The translations under genes and the position numbers were made by a program. DNA of 14,022 bases from Oscillospiraceae bacterium (GTDB taxonomy: Bacteria > Bacillota > Clostridia > Oscillospirales > Ruminococcaceae). Location: contig CAAFQL010000344.1 in assembly GCA_900765125.1 (NCBI GenBank), positions 1 through 14,022 of the forward strand. The letters are read 5' to 3'. The first letter of the stretch is position 1. Each line of letters begins with the position of its first letter. The notes under the pieces are model-generated. The model was not told where the DNA came from. It made no database searches and saw only the letters and a list, made by a program, of their open reading frames with translations. Shown here in pieces: positions 6,316-13,917 of this stretch.

Positions 6316-9300
6316 TCAACCAATCTGAGCAGGAAGTGAATCGATCTTTTCGCCTAAGAACATCAACAGAGCTGTTGCATCAGCAGAAGTAACATCTCCA
6401 TCCTTTGCACAGTCACCATTTGCTGCTTGCTGACTATTGAACTTAATAGCACCTGTAAGGTACTTGCTCATATATACCATGTCTACCAGAGTTATCTTAG
6501 CATCAAGGTTCAGGTCACCGTATCTAACATCACCCTCAACTTTTTTTGTGGTTGTAGTTGTTTCATCAGAGTTCTTTGTTGTAGTAGTTGTAGTTTCTGT
6601 TGTAGTAGTTGTGGTAGTAGTTACTGTAATATCTGAACCAGTAGAGCCAGAAATACTCGTTTCGTCCATGCAACCGCCGTCTTTCTCAAAGATTTCCTTG
6701 AGATTTGTAAAGAGATCAGGAGAATTTGCAGTATCAAGCTTATAGTTGCCGGAAGGAATATAGCAGATAGAATCATCTGTATCGAAGTTAGCATACTTGT
6801 TAGCTGTATCAACCTTTGTGCTCTTGTCTGTTACTATAGTGCCATCCTGAGAACCCTTTACATTTGTGAATTCATCCATATAGCTCTTAACAGCACCGAG
6901 CTTAACCTGCATTGGGTTCTTACTATCATTGAATACGTTGTACTCTGAGAAGATGTATGCGTTTGCTCTTGGGTTCATGCAGTAGCTTGATTGCCCATCG
7001 AATACATTGTTATACATATGAATATTAGCCTGACGTGCAAGAGGTCCACGAGATTCGCAGTTCTTCCAGTAGTTGTGGTGATATGTCAGGTGGTACTGAA
7101 CGTTGCTGTCAGAAGCACCTACAAGGTTTGTCTTGTGATAACCTTCATAGTAGCAGTAGCTGTTTGTAAAGTACTGACCACGCTTGAAGTCACAAGCGCC
7201 GTCACCTTCAGCCTTATCTGATTCAGCAGGATTTGCAATCTTTGGAACATAAAATTCGCAGTTGTGAATCCAGCATCTTTCAACAGAAGCTGTCAGAGTG
7301 CTGCCTTCCTGAACACCCTCCATACCAACGCAGTCCTCAGGAACGTTTCTGAATGAAACGTTTCTTACTTCAAAGCTCTTACCAAAGTCAGGCTTTGAAG
7401 ATTCAGCCATGAAGTGGAAACCCCAGCCGTTGACACAAGCATCGGTACCGATACCTTCAATTGTGATGTCTTTACCAGACTTCATTCTTGCCATATAGCC
7501 ATTGTCGCCTACAGAGCCGCCGTTGTCAACAGAGTCAAATACAGTTACACCATCAGGAGCAGTTACATTTCCAATGATTCTTACAACAAGAGGAGTACCG
7601 TCAGCAGCCAGCTTTGCAATAATACCATTGTTATTGTTAGGTGCACCGCCGTTAGCAGTCTTACCTGTGCCATTATCCATACCTGCGGAATTAAGTATAT
7701 GACCGATTCCCTTTACAGTAGTACCGTCCTTGGATGTTACGGAAACAGTATCCTTATTGTCTTCCGTTACATAGAGAACGATGGCATTACTTTTAAGTGT
7801 ACCGTCATCATTATAAGCACCTACACCTGCTGTGTAGTTGTAGTGAGCGTATCCTGAACGATCCTGAGCACCTACAACAATACCGCTTCTTGTGATAGAA
7901 CCCTTTGTAGTTTCCATTGTAAGTGAATATGTACCGGGTTTAAGACCTGTAATATCAACACGAACACCCTTGTCAACATCTCTTACAAGATACTCAAAAT
8001 CAGCACCTGTAAGCTTGCCGTTTGTAGGACCGCTGTATGAAACGGATGTTACATCAGCATCAGATGCACCGGAAATTGTCATATACATCATTTCATTCCA
8101 ACCGCCAGCGTTTATTACCTTAACTGAACCTGTTACTTCATCGGAAACTGTGCCGGAAGAGTTTGTGGTTTTAGCAGTTGTCTTAGTAGTCTGATTTCCG
8201 CTGCTTTCTGTGGTCTTTGTTGTAATAACAGGACCCGTTTTACCGTATACCATGTAGAATAGGCTGATGGAATCACCCTTTGTAATGGTGTGAGCTCCAG
8301 CCTTTAGATCAACAGTAACTATACCGTTTGCATCAGTTGTATACTTTGTGCCGTCAACTTTAACTCCCTTAGCAGCTTCAGCAAATACAAGTGTAAGATT
8401 GCCGTCTGCTGGTGCAGTGAATGCGATATTTGTAGCACTTTCCATTTTCAGACACTGAGTCAATGTCTTGCCGTCATAATTTACAGTTCCCTTACCTGTG
8501 GAAAGATTACCTGTGATTGTATAGAATGTGCTGCTTACACCGTTTGCAGTAAAGTCATGAACATAATCTCCGCTTACTGGTGTATTTGATGTAGTAGTGC
8601 CTGCACCGCCCTTTGTAGTTGAAGTGGAAGTTGTTGTCTTAGCTGATGTAGTAGTAAAAATAGGCTGGTCATTGCCGGAGCTGAAACCACTGCCGATAGC
8701 TACTATAGAATCCTTATAAGCAACAAGTGCATCCTTAAGTGGCTGATTTACAGTGTAGCTTGTGTCATCAACAGAATTATCAAATTTCCACTGGAAGTCA
8801 CCGCCGTTTACACGACCTGCGTTTGCAGTAACTATGGAAGGAACATCTTCTGCTGAGTCAACCTTATAGCTGTAGAAACCACTTGCAGTATCAAAGTTTG
8901 AGTATGTTGTACCGCCCTGCTTTGCTTTAACGCTTGAAGGAACTGTCTCTGTTCGTGACGTAGCTTCATATGCATCAAACTCTGTAGAGTTCTGAACATA
9001 AGTAGTATATGCTTTCTGACCAGTCATTACATTGCCAAAAGACTTGATCACGCCGCCGTCTTCACCGGAGAATGTACCGCCGTCACCTGAAGCTATATCA
9101 TTGCCCTGCATGGAAATGAGCATTGGATATTTACAGTTGCGGAAGTTGTTGTTTTCAACGAAAGCAGAAGCTCCCATTGTAACGCCTACGCCATATTTAG
9201 CGTTGCCGTCATAATAGTTATTATAAATGTGAACTGTACAAGTTCTGATTCTTGGATGACGTGAGTCTGAGTGATCATACCAGTTGTGGTGATATGTAAT

Positions 9301-10365
9301 ATAATTTTCAGTAGATTCAGACTTCATGCCCTGAAGATTACATTTACCGTTATCCCAGAAATGGTTGTATGAATGTGTTATATATGATGATGTTTTTGTA
9401 TCCAGTGCGCCGTCACCCTTAACCTGATCGGCATCGCTTCCTGCATCTCCGTAGAAGAAGTCACAGTTGTGAACCCATATGTGGTCATTATTCTGCTGAA
9501 GTCCACAGTCGTCACCTTCGCCGCTGTTGCAGTTCATGAAACCAATGTTTCTGACTTCAACGTTTGAAGCATTTGCAATTCTCAGACCAAAGCCATTGAA
9601 TGTTGTATCTTCGCCAATGCCTTCGATTGTAACACCGGAGTTAAGTCTTTTTGAAGCGCCATTACCCTTTATAAGCAGATCACCGTCCATTAAAGTTTCA
9701 GGATCTGTGATATTGCCTATGCATCTGATGTTAAGCGGTCTTTTTTCATAACCCTTCTGATAAGCAGTAAGGATATTCTGGATTCCTACAGCAGACGTTG
9801 TGTTTCCTTTAGCGTCTGTAGCAACATTCATGGAAACGCTGTTCTTTGTTTTTTCAGTTATGTAGAGAATGACTGCATTGCTTTTGAGTGTACCGTCATC
9901 ATTATAGGCACCGGAAGATGAACCGCCTACAAAAGCGTATCCTTCACGTGTGTGTGCTGTAGATGTTACTGTGGTTTCAGCAGCAGCTGAAGTCATCTCA
10001 GAGCCGCCCTTAGTAGGAACGACCTTGATTTTATGGCTGCCTGCTTTGATGCCAACAGCGTCAGCTCTAAAATAGCCTGAATACTGACGGATCAGCATAG
10101 AATCGATCTGAACGCCGTCACAGTAAACATTATAACCGTCTGCACCATCAACAGCTGCCCATTCTGCATAAGCGCCTTCCTCATAGCCCTTAGATTCAGT
10201 AAAGGTAACTGTATTGCTTGCTGTTACAAGCGGCATTGTTCCTGCATTCATAGCAGGGGATTCACTTTCGGCAGCCATTGCATTTAATGCAGAACCGGAT
10301 GCTGTAAGTGTACTTGCTGCCAGAAAAGCGGCAAGTGCTTTCTTTGCGTATTTTTTAATTCCCAT
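6316..10365 (-). CDS. Secreted dockerin-bearing pectate lyase with two PL1 modules and a CBM77-like module
   Basis: Cleaves polygalacturonate by Ca2+-dependent beta-elimination outside the cell, probably docked on a cellulosome. Order over 1349 residues: signal peptide (1-31, cut near NAMA/AES); Fn3-like beta-sandwich (about 45-136); PL1 lyase A (about 138-565); Thr linker; a module of about 600-707 that I read as CBM77 (pectin-binding, known from Ruminococcus flavefaciens); Thr linker; second beta-sandwich (about 747-835); PL1 lyase B (about 836-1235); Thr linker (1248-1275); type I dockerin (about 1278-1342). Both lyases keep the active-site pattern of PelC: Ca2+ Asp pairs D318/D322 and D1055/D1059, Lys K341 and K1078, and Arg pairs R369/R374 (SRHPRIR) and R1106/R1111 (SRGPLAR). 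Dockerin loop 1 is D-x-N-x-D-x-K-I-T-x-x-D. AGGAGG lies 8 bases before the ATG. The gene is monocistronic. The PL1 and dockerin calls are firm; CBM77 is from memory of the family. Confidence 0.95.
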   Translation of the reverse strand: MGIKKYAKKALAAFLAASTLTASGSALNAMAAESESPAMNAGTMPLVTASNTVTFTESKGYEEGAYAEWAAVDGADGYNVYCDGVQIDSMLIRQYSGYFRADAVGIKAGSHKIKVVPTKGGSEMTSAAAETTVTSTAHTREGYAFVGGSSSGAYNDDGTLKSNAVILYITEKTKNSVSMNVATDAKGNTTSAVGIQNILTAYQKGYEKRPLNIRCIGNITDPETLMDGDLLIKGNGASKRLNSGVTIEGIGEDTTFNGFGLRIANASNVEVRNIGFMNCNSGEGDDCGLQQNNDHIWVHNCDFFYGDAGSDADQVKGDGALDTKTSSYITHSYNHFWDNGKCNLQGMKSESTENYITYHHNWYDHSDSRHPRIRTCTVHIYNNYYDGNAKYGVGVTMGASAFVENNNFRNCKYPMLISMQGNDIASGDGGTFSGEDGGVIKSFGNVMTGQKAYTTYVQNSTEFDAYEATSRTETVPSSVKAKQGGTTYSNFDTASGFYSYKVDSAEDVPSIVTANAGRVNGGDFQWKFDNSVDDTSYTVNQPLKDALVAYKDSIVAIGSGFSSGNDQPIFTTTSAKTTTSTSTTKGGAGTTTSNTPVSGDYVHDFTANGVSSTFYTITGNLSTGKGTVNYDGKTLTQCLKMESATNIAFTAPADGNLTLVFAEAAKGVKVDGTKYTTDANGIVTVDLKAGAHTITKGDSISLFYMVYGKTGPVITTKTTESSGNQTTKTTAKTTNSSGTVSDEVTGSVKVINAGGWNEMMYMTISGASDADVTSVSYSGPTNGKLTGADFEYLVRDVDKGVRVDITGLKPGTYSLTMETTKGSITRSGIVVGAQDRSGYAHYNYTAGVGAYNDDGTLKSNAIVLYVTEDNKDTVSVTSKDGTTVKGIGHILNSAGMDNGTGKTANGGAPNNNNGIIAKLAADGTPLVVRIIGNVTAPDGVTVFDSVDNGGSVGDNGYMARMKSGKDITIEGIGTDACVNGWGFHFMAESSKPDFGKSFEVRNVSFRNVPEDCVGMEGVQEGSTLTASVERCWIHNCEFYVPKIANPAESDKAEGDGACDFKRGQYFTNSYCYYEGYHKTNLVGASDSNVQYHLTYHHNYWKNCESRGPLARQANIHMYNNVFDGQSSYCMNPRANAYIFSEYNVFNDSKNPMQVKLGAVKSYMDEFTNVKGSQDGTIVTDKSTKVDTANKYANFDTDDSICYIPSGNYKLDTANSPDLFTNLKEIFEKDGGCMDETSISGSTGSDITVTTTTTTTTETTTTTTKNSDETTTTTKKVEGDVRYGDLNLDAKITLVDMVYMSKYLTGAIKFNSQQAANGDCAKDGDVTSADATALLMFLGEKIDSLPAQIG
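6541..6624 (-). repeat. Thr-codon low-complexity linker before the dockerin
   Basis: Codes for residues 1248-1275 of the pectate lyase, mostly Thr (ACA/ACT) with a few Glu, Lys and Asp. Such linkers join catalytic modules to dockerins and are often glycosylated. Further Thr-rich linkers flank the CBM77-like module (about 8581-8655 and 8131-8235). The repetitive DNA creates spurious Val-rich open frames on the plus strand. Confidence 0.9.
7796..7815 (-). repeat. DNA trace of the internal PL1 duplication (second copy at 9887-9906)
   Basis: The 20 bases at 7796-7815 recur exactly at 9887-9906, in the same orientation. Both encode part of the shared GAYNDDGTLKSNA segment that opens each PL1 module (residues about 849-861 and 152-164). 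The protein similarity continues on both sides, LYxTE following in each. This points to an ancient duplication of a beta-sandwich plus PL1 unit within the gene. Confidence 0.8.
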
Positions 10366-10440
10366 TGGTTTAACCTCCTAAAACCAATAATTTTTATACA
10401 GGCATATGGTATTATTTTCAAATACAGCCCGTATATAATA

Positions 10441-10469
10441 ATTATACTATAGTTGTATAATTTTGTCAA
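10441..10469 (-). promoter_or_regulatory. Pectate lyase promoter (perfect consensus)
   Basis: On the minus strand TTGACA (10469-10464), a 17-base spacer and TATAAT (10446-10441) match the sigma-A consensus in every position. The transcript would start near 10434 with a leader of about 70 bases. An inverted repeat ATTGTA (10477-10482) / TACAAT (10494-10499) sits just upstream of the -35 box, a usual activator position. Confidence 0.9.
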
Positions 10470-10628
10470 TCACTATATTGTACAAATAGAATATACAATG
10501 TTTGTTCATGCTGATTATAAAATTCTATCTTTGATAGTGCATAATACTGATTATAAGTCTTTTGAGCTTTTCAATGGTAACAAAACGGTTAAAGAATAAA
10601 TATCAGTTAAATTTGTTTCTTAAAATGG

Positions 10629-10657
10629 TTGACAAAAAACTTAAGGTAATATATAAT
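10629..10657 (+). promoter_or_regulatory. L,D-transpeptidase promoter (perfect consensus)
   Basis: TTGACA (10629-10634), a 17-base spacer and TATAAT (10652-10657) match the sigma-A consensus fully. Transcription is expected near 10664, leaving a leader of about 100 bases. Readthrough into the glutamine synthetase-like gene is possible because the terminator between them is weak. Confidence 0.9.
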
Positions 10658-10765
10658 AAATAAGGTGTATGATTTAAAGGGAAATATTTGAAGTATTGCC
10701 GTTTTTATATGAGATAAAAGTGGTTCATAATATGCAGAAAAACAGAGAATGAAAGGATGATAACT

Positions 10766-12643
10766 TTGAACGAGAAAAGCAAACAAACCTTAGGCAGAAG
10801 CAGTGGTATTGCATCTGAGTCCAGACCATCAAAAGATGAGCTGCACCGTCAGATGCAGCAATCGTTGTCCTCATCGAAGAAAAACAATTCTTCTCTTTCA
10901 GGGCGAAAAAGTTCAAGCATTAAAAACAGCAATAAGAGCGTATCACAGCTTTCTGAAAAGCAGAGTACTGCTAAAAAACATACTAACAGCAAGAGCAGCA
11001 TAAACAACTCTTCTAGTGCAGCTGAGGATAAAATGGAAAAAATGCGCAGAATCAAGGAATCTATGAATTCTATGGATGAGCCTGTGCATAAGACTAAAAA
11101 ACGCACAGCACCGTCATCCACTGCAGAAGAGGCACAGAGATATGTTCAGCGACAGGCATCTACATCTAAGCGCAAGCGTGATGCTTCTGAAACTTATAAT
11201 TATGAGATCCCTAGGGATTACCAACAAAATAAGCGTATTTACGAGGCTCAAGCTGCTACTGAAAGAAAGAGTAAGACTGGTATCATTGCAGCATTTGCAG
11301 TGCTTATTATACTTGTTCTTGTTTACTTTATTGGAGTTATAATATCCAGCAATGGATTTTTGCATAACACTTATGTGAATGATGTTAACATAAGCGGTAT
11401 GACTATGAGTGAAGCCGAGGAAGCTGTTATCCATAAGGTAGAAATAATGGGGCTTACATTTGTAAAGAAGAATGGTGATGAAGTCCACTTCAAAGGTGAG
11501 GAGTTCGGATCTGCCATAACTATTGAAAATGAGAAACCTTTTGTTGAAGCAGCATCTCAGAGTCCATTTCTTTGGTTTAAAAATATATTCAGTAAGAAAG
11601 AGTATAGTGTAAAGCTTATAAATACATATGACGAGGGAAAACTTGCAAATCTTATCAAAGACTATGCATGGGGAAGTGCACCGCCTACAGATGCATATCT
11701 CCAGAAGCAGAGCGATGGTACGTATATTATTATTCCTGAGGACAACGGCGATATGATCGATACTGATGTTCTTGTTGCTTATGCTCTTGAATGTGTGAGA
11801 AACGGAAATACAGTAATAGAACTTAAAGATTGCGACTGTTACTTATCTGCTGAGGTTACAGAGGCAAGTTTACAGAAAGCCTGTGAAGAGGCTAACTCCC
11901 TGCAAGGTCTTACTATAACATATGACTTTGAAGACAGAACGGAAGTACTTGAATCTTCCACTATTGTTGAATGGGTTTCGTCCGACAGTGAAGGTAATAT
12001 TGTAGTTGATGAGAACGCTGTTCAGGCATGGGTTCAGGCTAATATTGCAAATAAGTATGATACATATGTTCCAGGATATACAAGAACTTTTAATTCAACT
12101 ATGCAGGGTACTATTGAAGTCCCTCTTGGTGATCAAGGTATATATGGCTGGCTTACTGATGTTGAATCTACATCTCAAAAACTTATTGAATATATAATGG
12201 CAGGCGAAAGTGTTACTGTTGAACCAGAATATATAAAGAAAGGCTATTCTCGTGCTACAGATGATATTGGCAATACTTATATTGAAGTTGATATTACCAA
12301 TCAGCATGTATGGTATTATAAGGATGGTGAGCTGGTTATGGATTCTGATTGTGTTACCGGCACAGCTACAGATCCTGACAGAGCTACACCTACAGGTGTC
12401 TTTCAGGTTTGGTCAATGGAAAGAGACATAGAATTGAAGGGGGCAGACTATGTTACTCCCGTAAGCTTTTGGATGAATGTTTCAGAGTGTGGAGTTGGAC
12501 TTCATGATTTGTCCCGTACTGAATATGGTGGAGATATTTATATGTACAATGGATCTCATGGTTGTATCAACTTGCCCTATGATTTTGCAGAATCACTGTT
12601 TAATGCTATTGATGTAGGCATGCCTGTAATAATGATTCCATAA
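10766..12643 (+). CDS. Membrane-anchored L,D-transpeptidase (YkuD) with peptidoglycan-binding region
   Basis: Makes or remodels peptidoglycan cross-links through a catalytic Cys outside the cell. Numbered from an ATG at 10757, residues 1-172 are Ser-, Lys- and Gln-rich, highly charged and probably disordered in the cytoplasm. One transmembrane helix follows (about 174-197), then an extracellular part resembling the PG_binding_4/VanW-associated region (about 205-450). The YkuD domain (about 506-628) contains GLHD (H583) and the active-site box SHGCIN (S600-N605, nucleophile C603). The start is uncertain: GAAAGG touches the ATG at 10757, whereas the in-frame TTG at 10766 has AAAGGA exactly 8 bases upstream, so I prefer TTG (625 residues). 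The family is firm. Clostridial homologues of this layout contribute 3-3 cross-links; whether this one does so is inferred. Confidence 0.93.
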   Translation: MNEKSKQTLGRSSGIASESRPSKDELHRQMQQSLSSSKKNNSSLSGRKSSSIKNSNKSVSQLSEKQSTAKKHTNSKSSINNSSSAAEDKMEKMRRIKESMNSMDEPVHKTKKRTAPSSTAEEAQRYVQRQASTSKRKRDASETYNYEIPRDYQQNKRIYEAQAATERKSKTGIIAAFAVLIILVLVYFIGVIISSNGFLHNTYVNDVNISGMTMSEAEEAVIHKVEIMGLTFVKKNGDEVHFKGEEFGSAITIENEKPFVEAASQSPFLWFKNIFSKKEYSVKLINTYDEGKLANLIKDYAWGSAPPTDAYLQKQSDGTYIIIPEDNGDMIDTDVLVAYALECVRNGNTVIELKDCDCYLSAEVTEASLQKACEEANSLQGLTITYDFEDRTEVLESSTIVEWVSSDSEGNIVVDENAVQAWVQANIANKYDTYVPGYTRTFNSTMQGTIEVPLGDQGIYGWLTDVESTSQKLIEYIMAGESVTVEPEYIKKGYSRATDDIGNTYIEVDITNQHVWYYKDGELVMDSDCVTGTATDPDRATPTGVFQVWSMERDIELKGADYVTPVSFWMNVSECGVGLHDLSRTEYGGDIYMYNGSHGCINLPYDFAESLFNAIDVGMPVIMIP

Positions 12644-12652
12644 GTTTATTAT

Positions 12653-12685
12653 GGCTGCTGTGTCTTTATGATGCGGCAGCCTTTT
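12653..12685 (+). terminator. Weak intrinsic terminator after the L,D-transpeptidase
   Basis: GGCTGCTG (12653-12660) pairs with CGGCAGCC (12674-12681) with one T-G wobble, around a 13-base loop, followed by only four T. It lies 9 bases past the stop. No good promoter is visible in the 25 bases between it and the next ribosome binding site, so partial readthrough would feed the downstream gene. Confidence 0.68.
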
Positions 12686-12710
12686 ACAATGTATGTTAAG
12701 GAGAAAAAAT

Positions 12711-13889
12711 ATGTATTTTTATGATGATGATATACAGGGTTTTATTGAGGATAATGACATAAAATTTATAAGAATGTCGTTTTGTGATATACTTGGAAAC
12801 ATGAAAAATATCGCAATTATGCCCGGTGAACTTTCTCGTGCTATAGAGTATGGTATACCTTTTTATACAGCTGATGTTTTGGGCGAAAAGCCCTCAACTC
12901 TTATGCTTAAACCGGATACACATTCTCTTTCGGTTCTTCCGTGGAGACCTCAGTCCGGAAGAGTTGTACGTTTTTTTTGCAATTTATTTAATACTGACGG
13001 AAGTCCGTATGAGGGCGATTTGAGACGCAACCTTGGGATGACAGTAGAAAAGCTAAGAAAAATGGGATGCAATTGCAGTGTAAGCACAAGATGCGAGTTT
13101 TATCTTTTTAAGACCGATATAGACGGCAATCCTACAGATATTCCATTTGATAACGGCGGATATCTTGATATTGCTCCTCTTGACAAATGCGAGAATGCAA
13201 GACGTGAGATATGCCTTTCTCTTGAGGAAATGGGACTGAATCCGATCTCTTCGTGTCATAAGTCCGGTCCCGGTCAAAATGAGATAGATTTTGCAAGCAG
13301 TGATCCTCTTACGGCGGCAGATAATATGATGCATTATAAGACTGTAGTTGAAACAGTAGCAGCAGCACATGGACTTTATGCGTCATTTATGCCTAAGCCG
13401 CTGCATGATGAGATAGGCAGTGCACTTAAAATATATATCAGTATTGCAAAGGATGGCAAAAATCTCCTTGATGGTGAGTGCAGTGAGGGAAAAGCTTTTG
13501 AAGCGGGAATAAAGAAGTATCTGCCTGAGTTTACTTCATTTATGAATTCGATAGAAAATTCTTATCAGAGACTTGAAAGCATGAGAAACGATGGTACACT
13601 TCTTGTTATGGAAAATAAAAATATCCCCGGCTGTGAGCCTGAGCTTGAAATACGTTCTGCCGATGCGTATTGTAATCCTTATCTCACATTGCAGCTTCTT
13701 TTGGAGGCAGGGATTGAGGGGATGAAAAAAGGATTAGATCTTTGTGCTGATAACGAGCCTAAACTTCCGGATACGCTCCGAGAAGCTATGGAGCTTACAG
13801 CAAAGAGTGAATTTGTAGGCAGACATATACCTGTATCATGTACTGATAACTTTGTAAGAAAGAATAAAACGAGTCAGAAAAGGGCATAG
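12711..13889 (+). CDS. Glutamine synthetase-like protein with degenerate active site
   Basis: A 392-residue GlnA homologue; working type I enzymes have about 440-470 residues. Family signatures: KFIRMSFCDILGNMKNIAIMPGEL (residues 18-41), LPWRPQSGRVVRFFC (76-90), EFYLFKTD (129-136), GGYLDIAPLD (149-158), GPGQNEIDF (186-194), YASFMPKPL (223-231) and CNPYL (321-325). Yet key residues differ. Metal-ligand Glu of HHE is Lys (K184 in SCHKSGPGQNE). Metal-ligand His of GSGxH is Lys (K240 in GSALKIY). The ammonium-site Asp is Tyr (Y52). The SxxNRSxxIRIP loop with its substrate Arg residues is missing. E129, E191, E313 and R315 appear kept. Flanking motifs stay in frame, so this is not a frameshift artefact. 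It is unlikely to make glutamine; a sensor or another ligase role is possible. AAGGAG lies 7 bases before the ATG at 12711. A response-regulator gene follows after 28 bases. Confidence 0.85.
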   Translation: MYFYDDDIQGFIEDNDIKFIRMSFCDILGNMKNIAIMPGELSRAIEYGIPFYTADVLGEKPSTLMLKPDTHSLSVLPWRPQSGRVVRFFCNLFNTDGSPYEGDLRRNLGMTVEKLRKMGCNCSVSTRCEFYLFKTDIDGNPTDIPFDNGGYLDIAPLDKCENARREICLSLEEMGLNPISSCHKSGPGQNEIDFASSDPLTAADNMMHYKTVVETVAAAHGLYASFMPKPLHDEIGSALKIYISIAKDGKNLLDGECSEGKAFEAGIKKYLPEFTSFMNSIENSYQRLESMRNDGTLLVMENKNIPGCEPELEIRSADAYCNPYLTLQLLLEAGIEGMKKGLDLCADNEPKLPDTLREAMELTAKSEFVGRHIPVSCTDNFVRKNKTSQKRA

Positions 13890-13917
13890 GGCATAAATTT
13901 GAAAGGAGTGTAGAAAC

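Larger units (their letters stand above)
10366..10765. other. Divergent pectate lyase / L,D-transpeptidase intergenic region
   Basis: This 400-base gene-free stretch holds two divergent perfect-consensus promoters (10441-10469 minus, 10629-10657 plus). Between them lies an AT-rich segment with a direct repeat CTGATTATAA (10511-10520 and 10547-10556), a small CTATC-ttt-GATAG inverted repeat (10525-10537) and ATTGTA/TACAAT (10477-10499). The plus-strand leader from about 10664 to the start codon shows no clear structure. Confidence 0.8.

Noticed and set aside
6437..6745. Val-rich open frame on the plus strand
   Set aside because: It is the antisense reading of the Thr-codon linker and flanking part of the pectate lyase; no ribosome binding site or known family.
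8131..8655. Thr-rich repeats as a CRISPR or tandem-repeat array
   Set aside because: The units are irregular, in frame, and explained as glycosylation-type protein linkers around the CBM77-like module.
10749..10762. Tiny frame ATG AAA GGA TGA before the L,D-transpeptidase
   Set aside because: It only reflects the ribosome binding site sequence; three codons with no own translation signal.
12653..12685. Hairpin before the GS-like gene as an ANTAR antitermination target
   Set aside because: ANTAR targets are paired hexaloop hairpins; this is a single stem with a 13-base loop and is better explained as a terminator.
12711..13889. GS-like gene as a pseudogene or frameshifted glnA
   Set aside because: The frame is uninterrupted with family motifs from the first 20 residues to the C-terminal end, and the missing loop is a clean in-frame difference.
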